Source: Microbacterium stercoris (GTDB lineage: Bacteria; Actinomycetota; Actinomycetes; Actinomycetales; Microbacteriaceae). Taken from it: a stretch of 64,000 nucleotides of DNA. The notes under the pieces are model-generated. The model made no database searches. It was not told the DNA's origin and worked only from the letters and a program-made list of their open reading frames with translations. Below, piece after piece: positions 37,008 to 45,925 of this stretch (position 1 is the first letter of the stretch; each line of letters starts with the position of its first letter). A program made the position numbers and the translations under genes. Location of the stretch: positions 62,001 through 126,000 of the forward strand of contig NZ_JAGFOA010000001.1 in NCBI RefSeq assembly GCF_017592545.1, given 5' to 3'.

Positions 37008-37544
37008 TTACTTCCGCAGCTCGAAGGTCGTGGCGCCGACCTTGATCGGCGTCGAGGTCTGCACCGCGACCGGCGAGTTGGGCTGCACGCGCTCACCCGC
37101 GTGGAACGTGCCGTTGGTCGACTCGAGATCCTGCAGCATCCACTGCTCGCCCCACAGCACAAGACGCGCGTGCTGGCTCGAGGTGTAGTCGTCGCGGATG
37201 ACGAGGCCCGTCTCGCTCGAGCGTCCGATCGTGAGCGAATCGGTGCCGAGCGGCAGCTCGAGACCCGCCTTCGGGCCCGAGGTGATGACGATGCGCGAGG
37301 CGGTCTTGGTGGTCGCCGGAACGCGCGGCGCGGCATCGGGGGCGGCGCGGGGGATCGACGGCGGCGTGGTCGGGGCGGACGCTCTGGGCGCGCCCTTCGC
37401 CGGCGCGGCGGCGGCCGCGCTCGGAAGCTTGCGCACGCGCACGCCGAACACGTCGGAGCGCAGCGCGAACACCACGGCGAACACAAACAGCCACAGCAGC
37501 ACCAGGAAGCCGATCTGCAGGATCAGCAGGGTCAGCGAACTCAC
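37008..37544 (-). CDS. fhaB: FHA-domain protein FhaB (FipA-like)
   Basis: 178 residues from GTG 37544, chosen because GGAGGTGA stands five bases before it; GTG 37553, which overlaps the fhaA stop, would add three residues. One N-terminal membrane helix (about 3-27), an Ala/Pro-rich linker, then an FHA domain (about 95-178) with LTIGRSSETGLVI, SSQHARL and LESTNGTF. It binds phosphothreonine, linking the kinases to division proteins. Confidence 0.92.
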   Translation of the reverse strand: MSSLTLLILQIGFLVLLWLFVFAVVFALRSDVFGVRVRKLPSAAAAAPAKGAPRASAPTTPPSIPRAAPDAAPRVPATTKTASRIVITSGPKAGLELPLGTDSLTIGRSSETGLVIRDDYTSSQHARLVLWGEQWMLQDLESTNGTFHAGERVQPNSPVAVQTSTPIKVGATTFELRK

Positions 37545-37549
37545 GTCGG

Positions 37550-38296
37550 TCACCTCCAGTCCCCGTTCTGCGGCAGGATCCGGGTCGACGATGTGCGGTC
37601 GACACCGGTCGGACGCCGCGTCTGGGGGGACGCGAGCGGCACCACGTGGAAGACGATGTCCGTGCGGCCGATGGTGATCGTCTGGCCGTCGCTCAGGCCC
37701 GACTGCTTCACCGGGCGGCCGTCGAGCTTCGAGCCGTTGGTCGATCCGAGGTCGCGCACCATGGCGCGCTCGCCGTCCCACAGGATCTCGACGTGCGCGC
37801 GGCTCGTTCCGGCGTCGTCGACCGTGATGTCGGCGTCACTGCCGCGGCCGAGCACGGTGCGCGCCTTGACGAGCGGATAGCGGCGGCCCGCGACGTCGAT
37901 GACTGCTCGCCACTCGACCTCGCCGCCCTCGGCTGCCTGCGAGTCGACCTGCACCGTGCCGGTGGTGATCTCCTCGCTCGCACGGATCTGCAGGCGCAGC
38001 GGACCGGCGAGGCTGTAGCCCTGCGACGACGCGTGGCCGCGCAGCATCGTGTCGAGCTCGGTGATCAGCGCGCTGCCGAGGGCGCGCATGCGCTGCTCGT
38101 CGGCGGGGCTGAGCAGCACCGTCAGATCATTGGGGGCGAGGATGCGGTCGCGCGAGACGACGGCGGCCTTCGTGTCGAGCTCGCGCTTCAGGGCGGAGGC
38201 GATCTCCACGGGCTGAATGCCGCTGCGGAAGGTCTTCGCGAACGCCTTGTTCACGGCGCGCTCGAGACCTTGCTCGAAGCTGTCCAGTAGTCCCAC
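37550..38296 (-). CDS. fhaA: FHA-domain protein FhaA (DUF3662)
   Basis: 248 residues from GTG 38296. An N-terminal DUF3662 domain (about 1-115; LERAVNKAFAKTFRSGIQP, EIASALKREL) precedes an FHA domain (about 143-225; VLGRGSDADI, SRAHVEI, GSTNGSKLDG). No membrane segment. In mycobacteria FhaA binds PknB-phosphorylated MviN and restrains peptidoglycan synthesis. It is first in the leftward operon and diverges from tRNA-Leu. Confidence 0.94.
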   Translation of the reverse strand: MGLLDSFEQGLERAVNKAFAKTFRSGIQPVEIASALKRELDTKAAVVSRDRILAPNDLTVLLSPADEQRMRALGSALITELDTMLRGHASSQGYSLAGPLRLQIRASEEITTGTVQVDSQAAEGGEVEWRAVIDVAGRRYPLVKARTVLGRGSDADITVDDAGTSRAHVEILWDGERAMVRDLGSTNGSKLDGRPVKQSGLSDGQTITIGRTDIVFHVVPLASPQTRRPTGVDRTSSTRILPQNGDWR

Positions 38297-38435
38297 GGGT
38301 CTCCTCTATCCGGCCGACCGGTAGCGCCATCGTAGCCAGACACCCTGGAGAGGGTGGGTGGGGGCGGCCGGTTTCGCGCCAGGCGCGGTCGCGTGATAAT
38401 CTCAGGAAGTTGAGTTCGGAGCGATCCGGTCTCAT

Positions 38436-38519
38436 GCGCGAGTGGCGGAATAGGTAGACGCGCTGGCTTCAGGTGCCAGTGCCCGCAAGGGCGTGGGGGT
38501 TCAAGTCCCCCCTCGCGCA
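38436..38519 (+). tRNA. tRNA-Leu (CAG)
   Basis: Acceptor GCGCGAG pairs with CTCGCGC; the anticodon stem CTGGC/GCCAG encloses TTCAGGT with anticodon CAG; a long variable arm (TGCCCGCAAGGGCGT) and T-arm GTTCAAGTC follow. No encoded CCA. A TGATAAT box (38394-38400) with TTTCGC 17 bases further up is the probable promoter. Confidence 0.97.
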
Positions 38520-38526
38520 CAGCACA

Positions 38527-38564
38527 GAAGAAGGCCCCGGTGAGAACCGGGGCCTTCTTCTTTT
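38527..38564 (+). terminator. Terminator after tRNA-Leu
   Basis: GAAGAAGGCCCCGGT and ACCGGGGCCTTCTTC pair around GAGA and are followed by TTTTG. It also lies at the end of the leftward nanR-type gene. Confidence 0.9.
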
Positions 38565-38616
38565 GTGTGTGCCGCCCGCTCGGCCCCGGCGCGTCGCCCG
38601 GGGCCGAGCGGGCGGA

Positions 38617-39354
38617 TCAGGGCTGATCGGATGCCGTGCTGGCCGTCGCCGCCTCGAGCGATCGCTGGATCGGCCGATAGTGCTCGATGACCGCCTGCTT
38701 GTAGCCCTCGACATCCCCATTGAGGGCGCATCGCAGCATGTCGCCGTGCGCGGCGGCGGTGTCGGCGATGTCGTGCGGCGGCACGATGCCCAGCTGGGGC
38801 ACGACCGCGGTGTGCACGTCCCAGAACGCGCCCACGAGCTGCATCGCGAGCTGATTGCCCGTGATGGCGAACAGCTTCGTGTGGAAGGCGCGGTCGGCTT
38901 CGAGGAACACCTCCCCGCGCGACGCGCGGTCGACCATCTCGTCGACGAGGGCGCCGAGCTCGTGCGCCTCGTCGCTGCCCATCGCGCGCGAGACCACGAG
39001 GTCGGCGAGAGCCAGATCGAGAGCGAGGCGCACCTCGACGACCTCGCGCAGCGCGTGCAGCGACCCCTCCGGGGAGAGCACTCCGCGGAAGACGAGGGCC
39101 TCCACCATGGGTGCCAGCGACATCTTCCCGACGTAGGTGCCGTGTCCGTGGCGCACATCGACGATGTCGAGCGTGGACAGCTGCCGGATGGCCTCGCGCA
39201 CCGACGAGCGCGACACATCGAGAGTCTCGCAGAGCTCGCCCTCGGTGGGGAGGGGATCGCCGGGCTTCAGGTTTCGCGTGAGGATCAGCTGCTTGATGTC
39301 GTCGGCGGTTGTCGTGCGGCGCATTCGCGATCCGCGCTTCACCTCGTCCGGCAT
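38617..39354 (-). CDS. nanR: GntR/FCD-family repressor of the nan operon
   Basis: 245 residues. Winged helix at about 10-80 (PTEGELCETLDVSRSSVREAI) and an all-helical FCD ligand domain (about 95-225) with the usual histidine and aspartate metal ligands. It diverges from the sialic-acid operon across 132 bases containing one clear inverted repeat. The context makes it the sialic-acid or aminosugar-responsive repressor. The name is functional, since NanR proteins of different bacteria belong to different families. Confidence 0.85.
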   Translation of the reverse strand: MPDEVKRGSRMRRTTTADDIKQLILTRNLKPGDPLPTEGELCETLDVSRSSVREAIRQLSTLDIVDVRHGHGTYVGKMSLAPMVEALVFRGVLSPEGSLHALREVVEVRLALDLALADLVVSRAMGSDEAHELGALVDEMVDRASRGEVFLEADRAFHTKLFAITGNQLAMQLVGAFWDVHTAVVPQLGIVPPHDIADTAAAHGDMLRCALNGDVEGYKQAVIEHYRPIQRSLEAATASTASDQP

Positions 39355-39442
39355 GACGTCTCCATCTCTAGGGTCCTCCGAAGGTTACAAGTTCATCTCG
39401 GCGTTGTGTGCCGGGGCCTCCTGTCCTAATCTTACGTACGAC

Positions 39443-39459
39443 GTCAGATGTCTGACAAC
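39443..39459. promoter_or_regulatory. Probable NanR operator
   Basis: GTCAGATGTCTGAC (39443-39456) is a perfect inverted repeat, and the overlapping ATGTCTGACAAC resembles the TTGTCnGACAA sites of FCD regulators. It lies 30 bases upstream of the first transporter gene. Confidence 0.68.
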
Positions 39460-39486
39460 AGGTTCTCAACCCAAACAGGAGAAACC

Positions 39487-41079
39487 ATGAATCGCTTCCC
39501 CACTCGCCGCGCGGGTCGGCGGGCGGCCTTCGTCGCCGGCACTGTCGCCGCCGCGATCGCGCTCGCCGGATGCGGCGCATCCGCGAACACCCCGTCGAAC
39601 GGCTCCGCCGCCGGAGAGATCGACACCGACGCCGTCATCGAGGCCGGCATCTCCTATTCGCTGAACGGCAGCTTCGACCCGATGATCGCCTCCGGGGCGG
39701 TCACCGTCTCGGCGAACTGGCACATCTTCGAGGGGCTCGTCGATCTCGACCCGGTCACGCGCGAGCCCTATGCGGCCCTCGCCGCGGAGCTGCCCACGAA
39801 GGTCGACGAGACGACCTACGAGGTCGACCTCCGCAAGGACGCCACCTTCCAGAACGGCGATCCCGTCACCGCGGACGACGTCGTCTTCAGCTACGAGCGA
39901 GTGCTCGATCCGGCCAACAACTCGCTGTTCACCAGCTACGTCGACTTCATCGACACCGTCACGGCCGTCGACGACGACACCGTGCGCATCACCACCGACT
40001 TCCCCTTCTCCCTGATCAACGATCGCCTCGGCATCGTCAAGATCGTGCCGAAGTCGGTTGTCGAGGCCGACCCCGACGACTTCGGCGTGAACCCGATCGG
40101 ATCCGGCCCGTACTCGCTGGTGTCGGCGACCCCCGAGGACAAGCTGGTCTTCGAGCGCTACGACGACTACAACGGGCCGCGCCCGGCGCAGGCCGCCGGT
40201 ATGAACTGGAACCTGCTGGCCGATGCGTCCGCGCGTGTGACGGCGCTGTCGAGCGGCACCATCCAGGCGATGGAGGACGTGCCCTACATCGACGTCGACT
40301 CGCTCGCCGCGACCGCCGACGTGGAGAGCGTGCAGTCGTTCGGCCTCCTCTTTATGATGTTCAACACGAAGGCCGCGCCCTTCGACGACGTGCGCGTGCG
40401 CCAGGCGATGCACTACGCGCTCGACATGGACAAGATCATCGAGACCGGCATGCTCGGCAACGCGGAGGCGGCCACGTCCTTCCTGCCCGAGGACCACCCG
40501 AACTACCACGAGGCGTCGACGGTGTACACGTACGACCCGGAGAAGGCGGAGTCGCTCCTCGCGGACGCCGGTGTCTCGGACCTCACGATCAACCTGCTCA
40601 CCACCGACACCGGCTGGGTCAAGGAGGTGGCTCCGCTCATCAAGGAGTCGCTCGATGCCGTGGGCGTCACCGTGAACCTCGAGATCCTGCAGTCGGCCGC
40701 GATGTACGAGCGCGTCGACTCGGGCGACTACACCGTCGCCGTCGCGCCGGGTGACCCCTCGGTGTTCGGCAACGACCCCGACCTGCTGATGAACTGGTGG
40801 TTCGCTCCGGGTGTGTGGACGCAGACCCGCACCCAGTGGGCCGGCACGCCCGAGTTCGACGAGCTGACGACCCTCCTCGACACGGCCGTCCAGCAGGAGG
40901 GCGACGAGCAGCAGGAGAACTGGAACGAGGCGTTCGACCTCATCGCGGAGCAGGCCACCCTGTACCCGCTGTTCCACCGTCAGCTGCCGACGGCCTGGAG
41001 CGGCCAGCAGCTCGTGGGCTTCGCGCCCGTCCCGACGACGGGACTGTCGTTCCTCGACGTCGGCGTCGCCGCTCAGTAA
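39487..41079 (+). CDS. ABC importer substrate-binding lipoprotein (SBP family 5)
   Basis: 530 residues. Basic signal peptide with lipobox LAGC (Cys about 32), then a type 5 (oligopeptide/SatA-like) binding protein: YEVDLRKDATFQNGDPVTADDVVFSYERV near 115-145. It is the first gene of the nan operon, behind AGGAGAAACC. Sialic-acid transporters of this class (SatABCD) are known in Haemophilus ducreyi. The substrate is inferred from the operon. Confidence 0.88.
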   Translation: MNRFPTRRAGRRAAFVAGTVAAAIALAGCGASANTPSNGSAAGEIDTDAVIEAGISYSLNGSFDPMIASGAVTVSANWHIFEGLVDLDPVTREPYAALAAELPTKVDETTYEVDLRKDATFQNGDPVTADDVVFSYERVLDPANNSLFTSYVDFIDTVTAVDDDTVRITTDFPFSLINDRLGIVKIVPKSVVEADPDDFGVNPIGSGPYSLVSATPEDKLVFERYDDYNGPRPAQAAGMNWNLLADASARVTALSSGTIQAMEDVPYIDVDSLAATADVESVQSFGLLFMMFNTKAAPFDDVRVRQAMHYALDMDKIIETGMLGNAEAATSFLPEDHPNYHEASTVYTYDPEKAESLLADAGVSDLTINLLTTDTGWVKEVAPLIKESLDAVGVTVNLEILQSAAMYERVDSGDYTVAVAPGDPSVFGNDPDLLMNWWFAPGVWTQTRTQWAGTPEFDELTTLLDTAVQQEGDEQQENWNEAFDLIAEQATLYPLFHRQLPTAWSGQQLVGFAPVPTTGLSFLDVGVAAQ

Positions 41080-41150
41080 GCCCTGAGCACCGCGGGGGCG
41101 CGCCCCGCGCGCCCCCGCCCTGATCCTGAACATCACGGAAGGACGGCTTC

Positions 41151-42107
41151 GTGTCCCACACGCTCCGCCTCATCGGCGTGCGGCTCCTGCAGCTGCCGAT
41201 CATGATTCTCGGCATCACGTTCCTCGTGTTCTTCGTGATGTCCTTCTCGCCGGTCGATCCGGCGCGCAACGCACTCGGTGAGACCGCGTCGGCCGAGGCC
41301 CTCGCCGACTACCGCGCAGCCAACGGCCTCGACCTCCCGCTCCTCGCGCGCTACGCGGCGTTCCTGCTCGGTCTCGTGCAGGGCGATCTCGGCACCTACT
41401 CGGCTCGCCGACTGCCGGTGATCGACGAGGTGGTGCGGGCCTTCCCGGTGACCCTCTCGCTCACCTTCCTCGGCCTGCTCATCGCCGTCGTCATCGCCTT
41501 CGTGCTCGGCATCCTCGCCGCCGTCTACCGCGACCGCTGGCCCGACCAGGCGATCCGCATCCTCGGCGTGGCCGCGCTGTCGACCCCGTCGTTCTGGCTC
41601 GCGATCCTGCTGATCCAGGCCTTCACGCTTGCCCTCGGCGTGCTGCCCGCATCGGGACCTCTGCCCCCGTTCGGGCAGAACCCCGGCGGATGGCTGGCGC
41701 GGATGACGCTGCCCGCCATCGCGCTTGCGGTGCCCGTGATCGGCCAGCTGTCGCGGGTGGTGCGCACCTCGATGGTCGAGGAGCTCGACCGCGACTACGT
41801 GCGCACCGCACTGGGCGCCGGCATCCCGCGCGTCGTCGTGGTCGGCCGCAATGTGCTGCGCAACGCGCTGATCACCCCCGTGACCGTGCTCGGCCTGCGC
41901 ATCGGCTACCTGCTCGGCGGCGCCGTCGTCATCGAGATCATCTTCGCCATCCCCGGGATGGGCACGCTCATCCTCAACGGCGTGACCAACAACGAGCCCA
42001 ATCTCGTCCAGGGCGTGACGCTGGCGGTGGCGCTGGCCTTCGTCATCATCAACATCATCGTCGACCTCCTGTACGTGCTCATCAATCCCCGAATCCGGGC
42101 GGTGTGA
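41151..42107 (+). CDS. ABC importer permease, DppB type
   Basis: 318 residues from GTG 41151 behind GGAAGG. Six membrane helices, with the N-terminal phrase RLLQLPIMILGITFLVFF and the coupling segment YVRTALGAGIPRVVVVGRNVLRNAL. It pairs with the permease half of the next gene. It ends three bases before that gene's start. Confidence 0.92.
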   Translation: MSHTLRLIGVRLLQLPIMILGITFLVFFVMSFSPVDPARNALGETASAEALADYRAANGLDLPLLARYAAFLLGLVQGDLGTYSARRLPVIDEVVRAFPVTLSLTFLGLLIAVVIAFVLGILAAVYRDRWPDQAIRILGVAALSTPSFWLAILLIQAFTLALGVLPASGPLPPFGQNPGGWLARMTLPAIALAVPVIGQLSRVVRTSMVEELDRDYVRTALGAGIPRVVVVGRNVLRNALITPVTVLGLRIGYLLGGAVVIEIIFAIPGMGTLILNGVTNNEPNLVQGVTLAVALAFVIINIIVDLLYVLINPRIRAV

Positions 42108-42110
42108 CCC

Positions 42111-44159
42111 ATGCGACGCAAACTCACTGAACGACTCTCCGTTCCCGGGCTCCGCTTCGGCGGGCTGTCCGCGGGATCCGTGATCTGCATGGCGATCCTC
42201 GCGATCATCGCCATCGCGGCCGTCGCGGCGCCGCTCGTCGCGGCCTTCGACCCGCTCGCCTCCGGCGCGCCCGTGCAGGCTCCCAGCGGCGAGCACTGGA
42301 TGGGCACCGACCGGCAGGGACGCGACATCTTCTCCCGGCTCGTCTACGGCGCGCGCTACTCCCTCGTGATCGGCATCGGCGCAACGCTCGTGGCTCTCGT
42401 GGCGGCCTGCGTGCTCGGCACGATCGCCGCCACGGCGCCCAAGTGGATCTCCGAGGTGCTGATGCGCGTGATGGACATCGTCATGTCGTTCCCGGGCATC
42501 GCGCTCGCCGCGGTCTTCGTGGCCGTCTTCGGCAAGTCGCTGCCCGTGCTCGTGCTGACCATCGCCTTCCTGTACGTGCCGCAGCTCACCCGGATCGTGC
42601 GGGCGAACATCCTGGACCAGTACGGCGAGGACTACGTCTCCGCGGTGCGCGTGATGGGGGCGCCGACACCTCGGATCATCGTCAAGCACGTGGCGCGAAA
42701 CGCGATGGCGCCCGTGCTCGTGTTCGCGACGATCCTCGTGGCCGACGCGATCGTGTTCGAGGCGTCGCTGTCGTTCCTGCAGGCGGGCGTGCCCGATCCG
42801 GAGCCCAGCTGGGGCAACGTCATCGCGGCCGGCCGCAACCTGCTGATGTCGGGTGCCTGGTGGGCGACCTTCTTCCCCGGACTGCTCATCATGATCACGG
42901 TGCTGTGCCTCAACATCCTCTCGGAGGGGCTCACCGACGCCATGGTGTCGCCGCGTGCGCGCAAGCTCACCGCCGACGCCGCCAACTCCGAGGAGGCGCT
43001 GTCCGACCTCGAGCAGGCGGGGGTCGACGACACCCACACCCTCGTGACGATCGACACCGCGGTCAACCTCTCGGTGCCGAGCGGTGTGCCGGATGCGCTG
43101 CCCAGGGCGACGGCGGTCGTGCCGCTCGACGAGCGGCTGGCGCAGCTGCGCCGCACCGAGCTCGCCCGGACCGACCGTCTCGTCTACGCCTCGGACGCGC
43201 CGCCGCTGCTGGAGGTCGAGGATCTGCGCATCTCGTTCCCGCGGCACGGAGACGTCGACGTGGTCGACGGCGTGAGCTTCACCGTCCGCCCCGGGGAGAC
43301 GATGTCGCTCGTGGGCGAGTCCGGCTGCGGCAAGTCGATCACCTCGCTGGCGATCATGGGCCTCCTCGACCCCAAGGCGGATGTGCGGGGGCGCATCACG
43401 TTCGACGGCCGCGACCTGCTGTCGATGTCGCCGAAGGAGCGCAACGCGCTGCGCGGCCACGAGATCGCGATGATCTACCAGGACGCGCTCAGCTCGCTGA
43501 ACCCGGCCATGCTCATCCGCTCGCAGATGAAGCAGCTCACCTCCCGCGGCGGCACCCGCACCGCGGAGGAGCTGCTGGAGCTCGTTGGTCTCGATCCGCA
43601 GCGCACGCTGTCGTCGTACCCCCACGAGCTGTCGGGCGGCCAGCGCCAGCGCGTGCTGATCGCCATGGCCCTCACGCGCAACCCCCGACTCGTCATCGCG
43701 GATGAGCCGACGACCGCACTGGATGTCACGGTGCAGAAGCAGGTCGTCGAGCTGCTGATGCGGCTGCAGCGCGAACTCGGCTTCGCCATGGTGTTCGTCT
43801 CCCACGATCTCGCGCTCGTGGCGGAGCTCACGCATCGCATCACGGTGATGTACGCCGGCCAGGTCGTGGAGCAGGGCACAACGCGCGAGATCCTCACGCA
43901 GCCCGTGCACGAGTACACGCGTGGCCTGCTCGGGGCGGTGCTGTCCATCGAGGCCGGCAGCGACCGGCTGCATCAGGTCGCCGGTGTTGTGCCGTCGCCG
44001 CGTGACTTCCCGAGCGGCGACCGGTTCGCCCCGCGCTCGTCGGATCCGGCGCGATACCGCGGCGTGGCGCCCGTGCGTCGCACGATCCCCGGCACCGAGC
44101 ACAGCTACTCCGCGCATCCCGAGGATGCGCCCGTCGAAGCGATTGGAGCGGGACGATGA
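42111..44159 (+). CDS. Fused ABC permease (DppC) and ATPase (DppD)
   Basis: 682 residues, a single frame without interruption. Residues 1-290 form a DppC-type permease (GEHWMGTDRQGRDIFSRLVY near 62; coupling region DYVSAVRVMGAPTPRI). A linker of about 75 residues follows. Residues 365-682 form an ATPase with Walker A GESGCGKS near 402, signature LSGGQRQR near 506 and Walker B LVIADEP near 527, ending with the extra C-terminal region of oligopeptide ATPases. The separate DppD gene usual in such operons is missing, so the fusion replaces it. The stop overlaps the next gene by four bases. Confidence 0.92.
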   Translation: MRRKLTERLSVPGLRFGGLSAGSVICMAILAIIAIAAVAAPLVAAFDPLASGAPVQAPSGEHWMGTDRQGRDIFSRLVYGARYSLVIGIGATLVALVAACVLGTIAATAPKWISEVLMRVMDIVMSFPGIALAAVFVAVFGKSLPVLVLTIAFLYVPQLTRIVRANILDQYGEDYVSAVRVMGAPTPRIIVKHVARNAMAPVLVFATILVADAIVFEASLSFLQAGVPDPEPSWGNVIAAGRNLLMSGAWWATFFPGLLIMITVLCLNILSEGLTDAMVSPRARKLTADAANSEEALSDLEQAGVDDTHTLVTIDTAVNLSVPSGVPDALPRATAVVPLDERLAQLRRTELARTDRLVYASDAPPLLEVEDLRISFPRHGDVDVVDGVSFTVRPGETMSLVGESGCGKSITSLAIMGLLDPKADVRGRITFDGRDLLSMSPKERNALRGHEIAMIYQDALSSLNPAMLIRSQMKQLTSRGGTRTAEELLELVGLDPQRTLSSYPHELSGGQRQRVLIAMALTRNPRLVIADEPTTALDVTVQKQVVELLMRLQRELGFAMVFVSHDLALVAELTHRITVMYAGQVVEQGTTREILTQPVHEYTRGLLGAVLSIEAGSDRLHQVAGVVPSPRDFPSGDRFAPRSSDPARYRGVAPVRRTIPGTEHSYSAHPEDAPVEAIGAGR

Positions 44160-44962
44160 GCGAGACGATCATCGAACTCGACGACGTGCGCGTGCGATAC
44201 CGCGCGCGGAACTCGACGATCTTCGCGCCGAAGCACGTCGATGCGCTGGACGGCGTCTCGTTCACGGTGAAGCGCGGGCAGACGCTCGGCATCGTGGGCG
44301 AGTCCGGATCGGGCAAGTCGACCTCGGCCAAGGTGCTCATCGGACTCGAGAAGCCCACCAGCGGCCGCGTCGTCTTCGCGGGAGAGAGCGTTCGCTCGTT
44401 CACCCCGGCCGTGCGCAGGCGACTGGGCCGGATCCTGTCGGTCGTGTTCCAGGACCCGGCGACGGCGCTGAACGCCCGGATGACCGTGCGCGACACGCTG
44501 ATCGACCCCATGCAGGTGCACCGCCTCGGCTCGCCCGCGTCGCGCGACCGCAAGGTGCGCGACCTGATCGGGCTGGTCGGGCTGCCCGCTTCCGCGCTCG
44601 ACGCGCTGCCCGGTCAGCTCTCGGGCGGCCAGCGGCAGCGAGTCGCGATCGCACGGGCCCTCGTGCTCGACCCGCAGGTGATCATCGCCGATGAGCCCAC
44701 CAGCGCCCTCGACGTCTCGGTGCGCGCGCAGATCCTGAATCTGCTGACCGATCTGAAGACGCAGCTCGGCCTCGGCATGGTGTTCATCTCGCATGACATC
44801 CAGACGGTCCGCTACCTCTCCGACGAGATCGTCGTGATGAACCGCGGCCGTGTCGTGGAGGCGGGTGCCGCCGACGCCGTCTTCGACTCACCCACCGACC
44901 CCTACACGCGTTCGCTCCTCGGAGCGGCACCCTCCCTGCTCGATCCCCGCACCACCCTCTGA
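44156..44962 (+). CDS. ABC importer ATPase, DppF type
   Basis: 268 residues. Walker A GESGSGKST near 49, signature LSGGQRQR near 155, Walker B VIIADEP near 177, and the oligopeptide-type ending PTDPYTRSLLGAAPSLLD. It forms the heterodimeric motor with the ATPase half of the preceding protein. nanA starts 15 bases later. Confidence 0.94.
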   Translation: MSETIIELDDVRVRYRARNSTIFAPKHVDALDGVSFTVKRGQTLGIVGESGSGKSTSAKVLIGLEKPTSGRVVFAGESVRSFTPAVRRRLGRILSVVFQDPATALNARMTVRDTLIDPMQVHRLGSPASRDRKVRDLIGLVGLPASALDALPGQLSGGQRQRVAIARALVLDPQVIIADEPTSALDVSVRAQILNLLTDLKTQLGLGMVFISHDIQTVRYLSDEIVVMNRGRVVEAGAADAVFDSPTDPYTRSLLGAAPSLLDPRTTL

Positions 44963-44977
44963 ATCGAAAGCGCCATC

Positions 44978-45925
44978 ATGAACACCCGCACCACCACCCC
45001 GGCCGTCTTCTCGGGAGTCGTGCCGCCCGTGGCCACCCCGCTCACGGCCGACGGCGCCGTCGATCACGCCTCCCTCGCCTCGCTCACCGAGCACCTCATC
45101 GAGTCGGGCGTGCGCGGTCTGTTCGCCCTCGGCTCGACCGGCGAGACGGCGTACTTCACCGACGCCCAGCGCGTCGAGATCGCCCGCACGATCGTCGACA
45201 CCGCCGCGGGGCGCGTGCCCGTGATCGCGGGCGCCATCGGTCTCACGGCAGCGACGATCAGCGAGACCGCCCGTGCCATCGCGGCCGTCGGCGTCGACGC
45301 GATCGTGACGACCGCCCCGCTGTACACGCTCAACTCGACGGCGGAGGTGGCGGAGCACTTCCGCGCCATCGCTCGCGCCATCGACGTGCCGCTGTGGGCC
45401 TATGACGTGCCCGTGCGCGTGCACAAGAAGCTCGACATCGACATGCTGGTCGCGCTCGGCGCCGAGGGCGTCATCCACGGGGTGAAGGACTCGTCGGGAG
45501 ACGACGTGTCCTTCCGCCGTCTGATCGCGGCCAACCAGGCAGCCGGGCGTCCGCTCACGCTGCTGACCGGTCACGAGCTGGTCGTCGACGCGATGGCGCT
45601 CGCAGGGGCGGACGGTGTGGTCCCCGGTCTCGCCAACGTCGAGGCGGCGGGCTACGTGCGACTGTGGGACGCCGCCGAGCAGGGCGACTGGGAGGCGGCG
45701 CGCGCCGAGCAGGAGCGCATCAACCAGCTGTTCCAGATCGTCTTCCAGGTGCAGGGGCTCTCCGGCGACGCCACGGGCGTCGGCGCCTTCAAGACCGCCA
45801 TGCACGCGCGCGGTCTCATCGCCACGGCCGCGATGGCCGCGGGCGTCGAGCGGCTGTCGGCGGACGCGGAGGAGCGCATCCGCGCGATCCTCGACGAGCT
45901 GGCGCTCCTCCCCGCCGCGTCCTGA
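44978..45925 (+). CDS. nanA: N-acetylneuraminate lyase (DapA/NanA family)
   Basis: 315 residues. GSTGET near 52 binds the carboxylate of the substrate; the catalytic tyrosine is Tyr142 (YDVPVRV) and the Schiff-base lysine Lys170 (GVKDSSGD). The family also includes dihydrodipicolinate synthase and KDG aldolase; the operon with NanK, NanE, NagB and NagA points to cleavage of sialic acid into pyruvate and N-acetylmannosamine. Its stop shares one base with the kinase start. Confidence 0.88.
   Translation: MNTRTTTPAVFSGVVPPVATPLTADGAVDHASLASLTEHLIESGVRGLFALGSTGETAYFTDAQRVEIARTIVDTAAGRVPVIAGAIGLTAATISETARAIAAVGVDAIVTTAPLYTLNSTAEVAEHFRAIARAIDVPLWAYDVPVRVHKKLDIDMLVALGAEGVIHGVKDSSGDDVSFRRLIAANQAAGRPLTLLTGHELVVDAMALAGADGVVPGLANVEAAGYVRLWDAAEQGDWEAARAEQERINQLFQIVFQVQGLSGDATGVGAFKTAMHARGLIATAAMAAGVERLSADAEERIRAILDELALLPAAS

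Noticed and set aside
38436..38519. tRNA-Leu as an attachment site for an integrated element
   Set aside because: No integrase gene and no repeat of the tRNA 3' end found downstream in the window.
41133..44117. 994-residue open frame on the minus strand over the ABC importer genes
   Set aside because: Its translation is a low-complexity mix of Arg, His, Asp and Val, the usual reverse shadow of GC-rich genes, and it lies opposite three well-supported genes.
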